This document shows positions 1-6,871 of a stretch of DNA of 47,810 nt, piece after piece. A program made the position numbers and the translations under genes. The stretch lies in assembly GCF_003725535.1 (NCBI RefSeq), contig NZ_RJSF01000044.1, positions 1-47,810 on the forward strand, given 5' to 3'. Source of the stretch: Nocardioides pocheonensis. Its GTDB lineage: Bacteria; Actinomycetota; Actinomycetes; Propionibacteriales; Nocardioidaceae. Each line of letters opens with the position of its first letter. The first letter of the stretch is position 1. The notes under the pieces were generated by a model, which worked only from the letters and a program-made list of their open reading frames with translations, had not been told where the DNA came from and made no database searches.

Positions 1-27
1 TCCCGCAACGGACTTGTGCTTCTTCAT
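1..27 (-). CDS. Possible 5' end of a gene leaving the window on the left
   Basis: On the minus strand an ATG at 27-25 opens MKKHKSVAG and then leaves the window. A GGGGG run 9 to 13 nt upstream could be a ribosome binding site. The lysine-rich start would suit a signal peptide. Only nine codons are visible, so neither function nor reality can be judged. It is listed because it would explain why 28-333 is an upstream, non-coding region. Confidence 0.25.
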
Positions 28-56
28 CTGTGGTGCCCCCATCGGCGACGGCGACC

Positions 57-160
57 GGGCCCGGACCGGGTATGAGCCTGTGGTCCGGGCCCCGAATCGG
101 ATTTCCGTCCTGGCCAGCGGACCGCTGGCCAGGACGCGTTTCCCCTTGCCCCCAAGGGGA
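57..160. repeat. Cluster of three perfect inverted repeats in a non-coding stretch
   Basis: Three hairpins lie in a row: arms 57-67 and 82-92 (11 bp, 14-nt loop), arms 106-120 and 122-136 (15 bp around a single central A) and arms 141-148 and 153-160 (8 bp, CCCC loop). None is followed by a T-run on either strand. They lie downstream of pat, so they could end its transcript, or they could be repeat elements. The rest of 161-333 holds only a weak 6-bp hairpin at 311-325 just past the pat stop and no convincing gene. Confidence 0.6.
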
Positions 161-333
161 TTCGCTCCGGTCAGCAAAGGACTGCGTCACGGCGCGCAGC
201 AATAGCCCGTTCGGTGAACCGGCCGCGCGGGCTAGACCGCGGCGCCTCGGCGGTGGCCCAGCAAAGGCGTGCAAACCCTGACCAGCAGGATCGAAACGGG
301 CGCTCCCCCAACCTCCGCGGGAGGTCGACGACG

Positions 334-1410
334 TCAATTGACCGAACGGCCGGCAACCTCGACCAGGCGGTCATTCGCCTCGGGCTCGCCGATGCTGACG
401 CGCACCCCGTCACCGGCGAACGGCCGGACCACGATCCCGGCCTCCTCGGCCGCCGCGGCGAGCTCGAGGGCACGGTCCCCGACCGGGAACCAGACGAAGT
501 TGCCCTGCGCCTCGGGCAGCTGCCAGCCCTGCTCGGCCAGGGCGGCGGTGACGCGGGAGCGCTCGGCGACGATCTTCTCCACGCGCTCGAGCAGCTCGTC
601 CTCGGCGGCCAGGCTCGCGACGGCGGCCGCCTGGGCGATCGAGGAGACCCCGAACGGCAGCGAGCAGGCTCGTACGGCGGTCGCCACCTCCACGGAGCCG
701 ACCAGGTAGCCGACCCGCAGGCCGGCGAGCCCGTAGGCCTTCGCGAACGTGCGCATCACCACCACGTTCGGCCGCTGCCTCGTCAGCGCCAGGGCGTCGA
801 GCGGATCGTCCATCCGCACGAACTCCCGGTACGCCTCGTCCAGGACGACCAGCACGTGGCCGGGAACGCGGTCGAGGAAGCCCGCCACCTCGCCGTGGGT
901 CAGCGCCGGGCCCGTCGGGTTGTTCGGCGTGCAGAGCAGCACCACCTTGGTGCGCTCACCGACCGCCGTCGCCATCGCGTCCAGGTCGTGGCGTCCGTCG
1001 GCGGTCACCGGCACCTGCACCGCGACCGCGCCGCCGACCGAGGCGGCGATCGGGTAGGCCTCGAACGACCGCCAGGCGAACACCACCTCGTCGCCGGGGT
1101 CGCAGTAGGCCTGGAGCAGGTGGTAGAGCACCGCGACGCTGCCCGTGCCGGCGGCCAGCTGCTGGGGCGCGACGTCGAGGCGGGTGGCCAGGGCGTCGTA
1201 CAGGGCGACGCAGCCCATGTCGGGGTAGCGGTTCATCTGCTCGGCGGCCCGGGCGACCGCCTCCACCACGCCGGGCAGCGGCGGGAAGGGGTTCTCGTTC
1301 GACGACAGCTTGTAGGTGGTCATGCCCTCGCGGGCGGCAGGTGGCCTGCCGGGCACGTACGCCGGGATGGTGGCGACGGTGGCCCGCGGGCGGGGAGTGG
1401 GTGTGCTCAC
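334..1410 (-). CDS. pat: PLP-dependent aromatic/histidinol-phosphate aminotransferase (Pat/HisC2 type)
   Basis: A 358-residue fold-type I aminotransferase. It should transfer an amino group between glutamate and an aromatic 2-oxo acid such as phenylpyruvate, or act on histidinol phosphate, in the cytosol. Visible motifs are SSNENPFPPLPG near residue 35, CTPNNPTGP for the cofactor pocket, DEAYREFV, the PLP lysine in RTFAKAYGLAGLRVGY, and the C-terminal arginine in GVRVSIG. The stretch GDEVVFAWRSFEAYP closely resembles what I recall of mycobacterial Pat (HisC2), which favours the aromatic role over the his-operon enzyme; no his genes are nearby. The GTG start at 1410 is chosen because a TAGTGT -10 box ends 7 nt upstream, indicating a leaderless mRNA. 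It is divergent from the EamA exporter gene. Confidence 0.88.
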   Translation of the reverse strand: MSTPTPRPRATVATIPAYVPGRPPAAREGMTTYKLSSNENPFPPLPGVVEAVARAAEQMNRYPDMGCVALYDALATRLDVAPQQLAAGTGSVAVLYHLLQAYCDPGDEVVFAWRSFEAYPIAASVGGAVAVQVPVTADGRHDLDAMATAVGERTKVVLLCTPNNPTGPALTHGEVAGFLDRVPGHVLVVLDEAYREFVRMDDPLDALALTRQRPNVVVMRTFAKAYGLAGLRVGYLVGSVEVATAVRACSLPFGVSSIAQAAAVASLAAEDELLERVEKIVAERSRVTAALAEQGWQLPEAQGNFVWFPVGDRALELAAAAEEAGIVVRPFAGDGVRVSIGEPEANDRLVEVAGRSVN

Positions 1411-1417
1411 GGTCCAA

Positions 1418-1423
1418 ACACTA
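1418..1423 (-). promoter_or_regulatory. -10 box of pat (leaderless)
   Basis: TAGTGT on the minus strand, then 7 nt, then the GTG of pat. It mirrors the TAGAGT box of the divergent gene about 70 bp away, so both genes appear to start transcription at or next to their first codon. Confidence 0.55.
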
Positions 1424-1490
1424 GGAGAGGGCGGGACGAACCGCGCGGCGCGCAGCAGGGCGGGGCGTCCGGGCCTCTCCGTGGACGTCC

Positions 1491-1496
1491 TAGAGT
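1491..1496 (+). promoter_or_regulatory. -10 box of the EamA exporter gene (leaderless)
   Basis: TAGAGT followed by exactly 7 nt and the GTG at 1504. The same hexamer and spacing precede the gene at 4311. No Shine-Dalgarno sequence is present between box and start. Confidence 0.55.
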
Positions 1497-1503
1497 GTCG
1501 GCG

Positions 1504-2457
1504 GTGAGCACGCGGAGCCCGGCCGTCGGCGTGGGGCTCGTGGTCCTGGGCGCGACCTGCTTCACGGTCAACGCGGGCGTCTCGCGCGTTGCGCTGAGAT
1601 CGGGCGTGGAGCCGGCGATGCTCACCACGATCCGGGTGACGTGCACGTTCCTCGTGCTGCTCGCCGTCGCCGCCTGCTTCCGGCGCAGCGCGCTGCGACC
1701 GCCACCGGGCAGGCTCCTGCTGCTCGTCGTGACCCACGGTCTCGTCGGGGTCGCTGCGTTGCAGTGGACCTACTTCGTCGCGATCGACCGGCTCCCGGTC
1801 GGGATGGCGCTGCTGCTCGAGTACCAGGCGCCGGTCCTGGTCGCGCTGTGGGCGCGGTTCGGCCAGCACGAGCAGGTCCGTCCGCGCCTGTGGCTCGGGC
1901 TGGTCCTGGCCGTCGTCGGTCTCGCCGCAGCCACCGAGGTCTGGAAGGGCGCGAAGTTCGACAGCGTCGGCGTGCTCGCCGGCCTGGCCGCGGCGATCTG
2001 CTTCGCCGGCTACTTCCTCATCGGCGAGGCCGGCGTCGGCTCGCTCGACCCGCTGCGGGTGATCCTCTGGTCCTTCGGGGTCGCGACGATCGCGCTCAAC
2101 GTGATCACGCCGATCACCGGCTTCGACGCCGGCCCGCTCGCCCGCCACGTCTCGCTCCGCGGCGCACTCGACGCCCACACCGTCCCGCTCTGGCTGGTGC
2201 TCGGCTGGGTGGTCGTGCTCGGCACGCTGGTGCCGTTCTTCGCCGAGCTGTTCGCGCTCTCGTTCGTCAAGGCCACCACCGTCACGGTGATCGCCCTGCT
2301 CGAGCCGATCGGCGTCTCCGCGCTCGGCTGGGCGTGGTTCCACGAGTCGCTGGGGCCGGTCGCGATCCTCGGCTGCGTGGCCGTGGTCGCCGGCATCGTG
2401 CTCGCCCAGTCCGCCCGCCGCGACCACCTCGCCGTCGAGCCCCCGACCTTCACCTGA
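1504..2457 (+). CDS. EamA/RhaT family DMT transporter
   Basis: 317 residues, almost entirely hydrophobic, with about ten membrane helices arranged as two EamA repeats (first near residues 8-140, second near 150-295), the size expected for the drug/metabolite transporter superfamily. Examples of helices are VGVGLVVLGATCFTVNAG at the N-terminus and LGCVAVVAGIVLAQS at the C-terminus. Members export amino acids, purines or other small metabolites by exchange with protons; the substrate cannot be read from the sequence. The GTG start gives a clean first helix and follows a TAGAGT box by 7 nt. Pairing with an aromatic aminotransferase gene could hint at amino-acid export, but divergent placement is weak evidence. 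Confidence 0.85.
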   Translation: MSTRSPAVGVGLVVLGATCFTVNAGVSRVALRSGVEPAMLTTIRVTCTFLVLLAVAACFRRSALRPPPGRLLLLVVTHGLVGVAALQWTYFVAIDRLPVGMALLLEYQAPVLVALWARFGQHEQVRPRLWLGLVLAVVGLAAATEVWKGAKFDSVGVLAGLAAAICFAGYFLIGEAGVGSLDPLRVILWSFGVATIALNVITPITGFDAGPLARHVSLRGALDAHTVPLWLVLGWVVVLGTLVPFFAELFALSFVKATTVTVIALLEPIGVSALGWAWFHESLGPVAILGCVAVVAGIVLAQSARRDHLAVEPPTFT

Positions 2458-2463
2458 CCCGCC

Positions 2464-2614
2464 CGTCGAGTTGGGTGTTCGTTCCCGTCGGGTGGGGAGT
2501 TCGTGCCGATCGAGTCGGGGGTTCGTGCCCGGCGTACGACGACAGCACGGAACCAACTCCCCACTCGACGGGCACCAAGGCCCAACTCAACGGGGACGAA
2601 CCCCCAACTCAACG
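2464..2614. repeat. Inverted array of six 22-bp repeats (three plus three)
   Basis: Three direct 22-bp units (2464-2485, 2486-2507, 2508-2529), a 19-bp spacer, then three units in inverted orientation (2549-2570, 2571-2592, 2593-2614). The shared core read on one strand is GAGTTGGGGGTTCGT, with four or so differences between units. The whole can fold into a hairpin of roughly 66 imperfect base pairs. It sits between convergent genes and its last unit contains the stop codon of the dimethylargininase-like gene (2609-2611). It could act as a bidirectional terminator or be a miniature repeat element. No open frame in it looks like a gene. Confidence 0.85.
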
Positions 2615-3493
2615 AGTCCGGAGGTCGCGGCCCAGGGTGACGTCGAGGGGGTTGGTGAGGCAGCGGATCGCGCCGCCGCCCTTGAGGAACTCCGAGACGC
2701 CGACGATCACGACCTCGAACCCCCAGTCCTCCAGCTGACCGCGGACCCGGTCGGGGCAGGCCGGCATGATCACGGTGCGGCCGACCACGACGGAGTTCGC
2801 GCAGAAGGTCATCGCCTCGGCCTCGGTGAGCACCAGCGGGTCGGGCACGAGCCCGAGCAGGGTGCGGGCGGAGGCGGCGTCGAACGCGTCCGGGCAGACC
2901 ATCGCGCGGGTCTCGTCGAGCGGGCAGAACGCCAGGTCGAGGTGGTACATCCCCGGGTGCGTGATCCGTACGCCGCGCACGGTGATGTCGAGCTCGTGGG
3001 CCAGGTGCTTGAGCGCGAGCCGCTCGGTGCGGGGGCCGTACCCGACGACGAGCTCGCCGCGCCAGGCGAAGGCGTCGCCGGCCTCGAAGTGGGCGCCGAC
3101 GCCGTCGCTGCCGAACCGGTGGAGGGTGTAGCCCCGGTCGGCGAACCACGCGTGCGCGGACTCCGTCTCCATCCGCCGCTCGGGGAACCGCATGTGCGAG
3201 AGCACGGCGAGGCGTCCGGTCGGACCGCCCATGAAGGGCAGCCCGAGGTTCATCGCATAGACCATGTCCGGGGCGTCGGGCCGCTGCCCGAGGACCTCGA
3301 CGCGCCCGCCGGCCGCACCGATCGCCTCGGCGATCGCGCTCCACTGGTCACGCGTGGCCGCCGGGTCCGGCTGGTCGCGCGGGTCCATGTACGGGTTGAT
3401 CGCGTAGTCGACCCGGAAGTGCTCCGGCTCGACCATCAGGTACTCCCCGCCCCAGGCGAGCTCCCCGGCCCGCACCCTGCTCTTCGTCTCCAC
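2609..3493 (-). CDS. ddaH: Dimethylargininase / amidinotransferase-fold hydrolase
   Basis: 294 residues of the amidinotransferase (guanidine-modifying) fold, as in dimethylarginine dimethylaminohydrolase, which yields citrulline and methylamines. Visible marks are the early GGEYLMVEP and YAINPYMD segments, RMETESAHAWF, the catalytic histidine in HPGMYHLDLAF, and the C-terminal catalytic cysteine in GGAIRCLTNPL. Length fits the family. It could instead use another arginine-like substrate. The start is taken at GTG 3493; a second GTG six codons on is possible. The gene is divergent from a GntR regulator and two identical operator-like palindromes lie in the shared 96-bp gap, so it is probably controlled by that regulator. 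Its stop codon falls inside the last unit of the 22-bp repeat array. Confidence 0.82.
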   Translation of the reverse strand: METKSRVRAGELAWGGEYLMVEPEHFRVDYAINPYMDPRDQPDPAATRDQWSAIAEAIGAAGGRVEVLGQRPDAPDMVYAMNLGLPFMGGPTGRLAVLSHMRFPERRMETESAHAWFADRGYTLHRFGSDGVGAHFEAGDAFAWRGELVVGYGPRTERLALKHLAHELDITVRGVRITHPGMYHLDLAFCPLDETRAMVCPDAFDAASARTLLGLVPDPLVLTEAEAMTFCANSVVVGRTVIMPACPDRVRGQLEDWGFEVVIVGVSEFLKGGGAIRCLTNPLDVTLGRDLRTR

Positions 3494-3516
3494 GCATCCC
3501 GTCCCGATGATTGCCT

Positions 3517-3531
3517 GATTGTCGGACAATC
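3517..3531. promoter_or_regulatory. GntR-type operator, copy 1
   Basis: GATTGTC-G-GACAATC, a palindrome with 7-bp arms and one central base, about 24 bp upstream of the dimethylargininase start. It shares the 13-mer TTGTCGGACAATC with a second copy exactly 50 bp away. FadR-subfamily GntR proteins are known to bind TTGTNNNACAA-like sites, which this matches. Confidence 0.7.
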
Positions 3532-3567
3532 TCAGATTGTGCGGCCTCACCCGCTCCGCGCGCAACC

Positions 3568-3581
3568 TTTGTCGGACAATC
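3568..3581. promoter_or_regulatory. GntR-type operator, copy 2
   Basis: TTTGTC-G-GACAATC ends 8 bp before the ATG of the GntR gene, where bound repressor would block its transcription start (autoregulation). The 50-bp spacing from copy 1 is close to five helical turns, placing both on the same face of DNA and allowing two dimers to interact. Confidence 0.7.
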
Positions 3582-3589
3582 GACGCGAG

Positions 3590-4267
3590 ATGGCAGCCAA
3601 GGACGCGTTCGCCCACCTGCACGTCGAGCCGGTCAGCGTGGTGGACCGGGTCGCCGACGAGCTGCGCCGGGCCCTCTTCGAGGGCGAGCTGGACCCCGGC
3701 ACGCCGCTGCGCGAGGTGGCCCTCGCCGACTCCCTCGGCGTCGCCCGGAGCACCGTGCGCGAGGCGCTCGGCCACCTGGTCGCCGAGGGCCTGGCCGACC
3801 GCGTGCCGAACAAGGGCACCGTGGTGCACGCCGTCTCGTCCGAGGAGATCCGCGACGTCTGCCGGGCCCGGGCGGTGCTCGAGACCGCCGGCGTACGCCG
3901 CTGGAACGACGCCTCCGAGCAGGCCCGCGACGCCCTGCGGTCCGCGCTCACCGAGTTCCACCAGCTCGCCCAGACTCCCGCCACGCCGCAGGAGCTCACC
4001 GCCGCGCACCTGCAGATCCACCGCGCCCTGACCGGCCTCACCGAGTCGCCGCGGCTGATCGCCGCCGCCGAGACCCTGTACGCCGAGATCCGGCTCGCGC
4101 TCGCCGGCCTCGATCGCGCCCGGGGCAACGTGCGCGAGCAGGCGCACTCCCACGGCGACCTGCTCCGGCTGCTCGAGCGCGGTCACCTCGACGAGGCGGA
4201 GGCCGAGCTCGAGGCCCACCTCGCCGGCGCGGAGAGGTCCCTGGTGGAGTCGATCGACGCGCGCTGA
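3590..4267 (+). CDS. GntR family transcriptional regulator (FadR/FCD subfamily)
   Basis: 225 residues. The N-terminal winged helix-turn-helix (about residues 15-80) shows the GntR pattern: VADELRRALFEGELDPGTPLRE, then GVARSTVREALGHLVAEGL for the recognition helix, and NKGTVVHAV for the wing. The C-terminal all-helical FCD ligand domain follows, with IRDVCRARAVLETAG, HLQIHRALTGL and EQAHSHGDLLRLLERGHLDEAEAELEAHL; the histidines would hold a metal that helps bind a small organic acid or amino-acid ligand. It is divergent from the dimethylargininase-like gene, with two matching operators between them, so I infer that it represses both genes and is released by a metabolite of that enzyme's pathway. 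The ATG at 3590 is the only start that begins the domain sensibly. Confidence 0.88.
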   Translation: MAAKDAFAHLHVEPVSVVDRVADELRRALFEGELDPGTPLREVALADSLGVARSTVREALGHLVAEGLADRVPNKGTVVHAVSSEEIRDVCRARAVLETAGVRRWNDASEQARDALRSALTEFHQLAQTPATPQELTAAHLQIHRALTGLTESPRLIAAAETLYAEIRLALAGLDRARGNVREQAHSHGDLLRLLERGHLDEAEAELEAHLAGAERSLVESIDAR

Positions 4268-4297
4268 GCGTCGCCCCAAGGTCCGGGACCTGATCTA

Positions 4298-4303
4298 TAG
4301 AGT
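4298..4303 (+). promoter_or_regulatory. -10 box of the PF04020 membrane protein gene (leaderless)
   Basis: TAGAGT, 7 nt, then ATG at 4311, the same arrangement as at 1491-1504. The likely transcription start is the A of the start codon, and the unit may continue through the phosphatase and fructosamine kinase genes. Confidence 0.55.
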
Positions 4304-4310
4304 CGCCGCC

Positions 4311-4685
4311 ATGAAGCTCCTGCTCTGGCTGGTGGTCAACGCGGCTGCGCTCGGTGTCGCGGTGTGGCTCTTCGACGGGATCACGCTCACCGCGGACACG
4401 ACCGGCGGCAGGATCGGCACGCTGCTCGTCGTCGGCGCGATCTTCGGGGTGATCACCGCGGTGGTGCGCCCGATCGTGAGCCTGTTGTCGCTGCCGCTGA
4501 TCATCCTGACCCTCGGCCTCATGCTGCTCGTGATCAACGCACTCATGCTGCTGCTCACGAGCAAGGTGGCCGACACCTTCGGCCTGGGCTTCCACGTGGA
4601 CGGCTTCTGGACCGCGGTCTTCGGCGCGATCGTCATCTCGATCTCCTCGATGGTCGTCGAGGCGCTCCTGCCCGACGCGTCCTGA
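4311..4685 (+). CDS. PF04020 (phage-holin-like) membrane protein
   Basis: 124 residues with four membrane helices: LLWLVVNAAALGVAVWLF, LLVVGAIFGVITAVV, a hairpin around PIVSLLSLPLIILTLGLMLLVINALMLLL, and FWTAVFGAIVISISSMVVEALL. The LPLIILTLGL...VINALML pattern is typical of the YvlD-like family, which databases name a phage holin superfamily although most members are ordinary chromosomal genes. Function is unknown. There is no phage context here. The stop lies 8 bp before the phosphatase gene, so the two are probably co-transcribed. Confidence 0.8.
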   Translation: MKLLLWLVVNAAALGVAVWLFDGITLTADTTGGRIGTLLVVGAIFGVITAVVRPIVSLLSLPLIILTLGLMLLVINALMLLLTSKVADTFGLGFHVDGFWTAVFGAIVISISSMVVEALLPDAS

Positions 4686-4693
4686 GCGGCGCG

Positions 4694-5179
4694 ATGTACC
4701 GGGTCGCCGTGGTCTGCCTCGGCAACATCTGCCGCTCCCCGATCGCCGACGTGGTGGTCAACGGCCTCCTCGCCGAGTCCGGCCTGTCCCGGGAGGTCGA
4801 GGTCACCAGCTGCGGCACCGGCACGTGGCACGTCGGTGAGCCGATGGACGCGCGCGCGGCCGCGGTGCTCACCGCCTCGGGCTACGACGCCAGCCGGCAC
4901 CGGGCGCGCCACTTCGGGCCCGACTGGCACGACCACGACCTGATCCTGGTGATGGACCACGCGAACCTCACCGACGTGCTGGCCGAGCTGCCCGCCGACC
5001 GGCACGACCGGGTGCGGCTGTTCCGGAGCTACGACCCGGAGGTCTCCGCGTCGCGGCCCGAGGACGTCCCCGACGTCCCGGATCCCTTCTACGGCGGCCC
5101 CGAGGGGTTCGACGAGGTCCTCGCCATCGTCGAGCGGACCGCGCACCACCTCGTCGAGGAGCTCGGACTGGTCAGGTGA
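4694..5179 (+). CDS. Low-molecular-weight protein-tyrosine-phosphatase family protein
   Basis: 161 residues, the normal size of the family. The phosphate-binding loop is at the N-terminus, VCLGNICRSP (C-X5-R-S), and the general acid aspartate is in the late VPDVPDPFYGGPEGFDE segment. The serine and GTGTWHVGEPMD segment after the P-loop is standard. Such enzymes dephosphorylate tyrosine, but some bacterial members also act on ribulosamine/erythrulosamine 5-phosphates in protein repair. The next gene, 25 bp downstream, encodes a fructosamine-kinase-like protein, the partner expected for that second role. The ATG at 4694 starts 8 bp after the preceding stop. Confidence 0.87.
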   Translation: MYRVAVVCLGNICRSPIADVVVNGLLAESGLSREVEVTSCGTGTWHVGEPMDARAAAVLTASGYDASRHRARHFGPDWHDHDLILVMDHANLTDVLAELPADRHDRVRLFRSYDPEVSASRPEDVPDVPDPFYGGPEGFDEVLAIVERTAHHLVEELGLVR

Positions 5180-5204
5180 CCCGGCGTACCGGAAGGATGG
5201 ACGC

Positions 5205-6065
5205 ATGGCCCGGATGCGGACCCTCGCGGATCGTGCGGAGCAGCTGCTCGGAGCGGCCGTCGTCTCCACGACGCCGGTCGCGGGCGGCGACGTCTGCACG
5301 GCCACCCGGCTCCGGCTCAGCGACGGCCGCTCCGCGCTGATCAAGACCCGACCGCACGCCCCGGAGGGCTTCTTCGAGGCCGAGGCGCGCGGTCTGCGCT
5401 GGCTGGCCGAGCCGGGCGTCGCCGAGGTGGCCGAGGTGCTCGGCGTGACCGAGGACTGCATCGTGCTCGCCTGGATCGAGCCGACCCGGCCCTCGCCCGA
5501 GGGGGCTGTGGCGCTGGGCCGGATGCTCGCTCCGCTCCACGCCAGCGGGGCGGAGACGTTCGGCGCCGAGCACGACGGCTTCATCGGCACCCTGCCGCTC
5601 CCGAACCGGCCGGCGGACACCTGGCCGGAGTTCTTCGCCGTACGACGGATCCTGCCCTACCTCAAGCTCGCCGCCGACCGCGGCCGGATCGAGCCCCCGG
5701 GCGTCGCGGCGGTCGAGTCGGTGGTCCGCCGGATCGTCGACCTGGCCGGTCCGCCGGAGCCGCCGGCCCGGCTCCACGGGGACCTCTGGGCGGGCAACAT
5801 CGTCTGGACGGCCGAGCGCCACGCGGTGCTGGTCGACCCCGCGGCGCACGGCGGCCACCGGGAGACCGACCTGGCCATGCTCGCGCTCTTCGGTCTGCCC
5901 CAGCTGGCCCGCGTGCAGGCGGCGTACCACGAGGTCCACCCGCTGGCCGACGGGTGGCAGGAGCGCCAGCCGCTGCACCAGCTCTTCCCGCTGCTCGTGC
6001 ACGCGGCGCTGTTCGGCGGCCGCTACGGGCAGCTGGCGACGGAGGCCGCCGGCAAGCTGGCCTGA
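5205..6065 (+). CDS. Fructosamine / ketosamine 3-kinase family protein
   Basis: 286 residues of the aminoglycoside-phosphotransferase-like kinase fold. Members phosphorylate the sugar of glycated amines (in bacteria often ribulosamine or erythrulosamine), which makes the adduct unstable and frees the protein amine. Visible marks are the N-terminal [20 protein letters not shown] strand pair, the ATP-site lysine in SALIKTRP, the catalytic loop [12 protein letters not shown] and the metal-binding [18 protein letters not shown] purine-rich GGAAGGATGG precedes the ATG at 5205. It forms a likely operon with the phosphatase upstream. A 27-bp repeat element follows the gene. Confidence 0.87.
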   Translation: MARMRTLADRAEQLLGAAVVSTTPVAGGDVCTATRLRLSDGRSALIKTRPHAPEGFFEAEARGLRWLAEPGVAEVAEVLGVTEDCIVLAWIEPTRPSPEGAVALGRMLAPLHASGAETFGAEHDGFIGTLPLPNRPADTWPEFFAVRRILPYLKLAADRGRIEPPGVAAVESVVRRIVDLAGPPEPPARLHGDLWAGNIVWTAERHAVLVDPAAHGGHRETDLAMLALFGLPQLARVQAAYHEVHPLADGWQERQPLHQLFPLLVHAALFGGRYGQLATEAAGKLA

Positions 6066-6073
6066 CGGGTCTC

Positions 6074-6100
6074 GAGGCGGTTGCTGCGCAACCGCACCTC
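6074..6100. repeat. 27-bp dispersed palindromic repeat, copy A
   Basis: Begins GAGGCGGTTGC and ends GCAACCGCACCTC, an imperfect palindrome. The identical 27 bp occurs in reverse at 16119-16145, flanked on both copies by a TTCGAGG- or CTCGAGG-like edge. It lies just after the fructosamine kinase gene and may form a transcript-end hairpin. Confidence 0.75.
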
Positions 6101-6122
6101 GACCGGCGACAGTCCCCGGGGT

Positions 6123-6139
6123 CTCAGCAAAGGCTCAGC
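6123..6139 (+). promoter_or_regulatory. CTCAGC direct repeat before mprA
   Basis: CTCAGC at 6123-6128 and again at 6134-6139, 11 bp apart (one helical turn), about 22 bp before the mprA start. OmpR-type regulators bind direct repeats with this spacing. A related pair, CTCAGG and CTCGGC, precedes pepD at 8392-8407, so I infer an MprA box at both places. Confidence 0.5.
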
Positions 6140-6160
6140 CGCGGGTGGCAGGCTTGGGCC

Positions 6161-6871
6161 GTGAACGCGCAGCCCGAGACCAAGCCGCACGTGCTGGTCG
6201 TCGACGACGATCGGGCGGTGCGCGAGTCCCTGCGTCGCTCCCTGGAGTTCAACGGCTACGACGTGTCTCTGGCCGAGGACGGCGCCGCCGCCCTGGCCGG
6301 GATCAGCGCCACGAACCCGGACGCGATCGTGATGGACGTGATGATGCCGCGCCTGGACGGCATCGAGACCACCCGGGCGCTGCGCTCGGTGGGCAACCAG
6401 GTGCCGATCCTCGTGCTCACCGCCCGCGACGCGGTCGGCGACCGGGTCGAGGGCCTCGACGCCGGCGCGGACGACTACCTGACCAAGCCGTTCGCGCTCG
6501 ACGAGCTGCTGGCCCGGTTGCGTGCGCTGCTGCGGCGTGCCGCGCCGGAGTCCGGCACGTCGCCCGACGAGCGGCTCGAGTTCGCCGACCTGACCATGGA
6601 CCTCGCCTCGCGCGAGGTGCGCCGCGGCGACCGCCCGATCGTCCTGACCCGCACGGAGTTCGCGCTGCTCGAGCTGTTCCTGCGGCGCCCGCGCCGGGTC
6701 CTGGAGCGGTCGTTCATCCTCGAGGAGGTCTGGGGCTTCGACTTCCCGACCACCGCGAACAGCCTCGAGGTGTACGTCGGGTACCTGCGCCGGAAGACCG
6801 AGGCCGAGGGCGAGCCGCGACTGCTCCACACCGTGCGCGGCGTCGGCTACGTCCTGCGCGAGAACCCGTGA
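6161..6871 (+). CDS. mprA: MprA-like OmpR-family response regulator
   Basis: 236 residues. Receiver domain in residues 8-125: acidic pocket VVDDD, the phosphorylated aspartate in IVMDVMMP, threonine in VLTARD, and lysine in YLTKPF. The C-terminal winged-helix DNA-binding domain (about 140-235) has [23 protein letters not shown] and [11 protein letters not shown]. The GTG at 6161 is the only start that precedes the receiver without reading through the repeat region. The stop overlaps the GTG of the kinase gene (GTGA), and an HtrA-like protease follows, the gene order of the mycobacterial envelope-stress system mprA-mprB-pepD. A CTCAGC direct repeat upstream suggests autoregulation. Confidence 0.87.
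   Translation: MNAQPETKPHVLVVDDDRAVRESLRRSLEFNGYDVSLAEDGAAALAGISATNPDAIVMDVMMPRLDGIETTRALRSVGNQVPILVLTARDAVGDRVEGLDAGADDYLTKPFALDELLARLRALLRRAAPESGTSPDERLEFADLTMDLASREVRRGDRPIVLTRTEFALLELFLRRPRRVLERSFILEEVWGFDFPTTANSLEVYVGYLRRKTEAEGEPRLLHTVRGVGYVLRENP

Noticed and set aside
214-1503. Extension of the EamA gene upstream to 214 (747 codons)
   Set aside because: It would run through pat in antisense; the upstream part is low-complexity and the true start follows a TAGAGT box.
4311-4685. Phage holin as evidence of a prophage
   Set aside because: The family name is historical; neighbours are housekeeping genes and no other phage gene is present.
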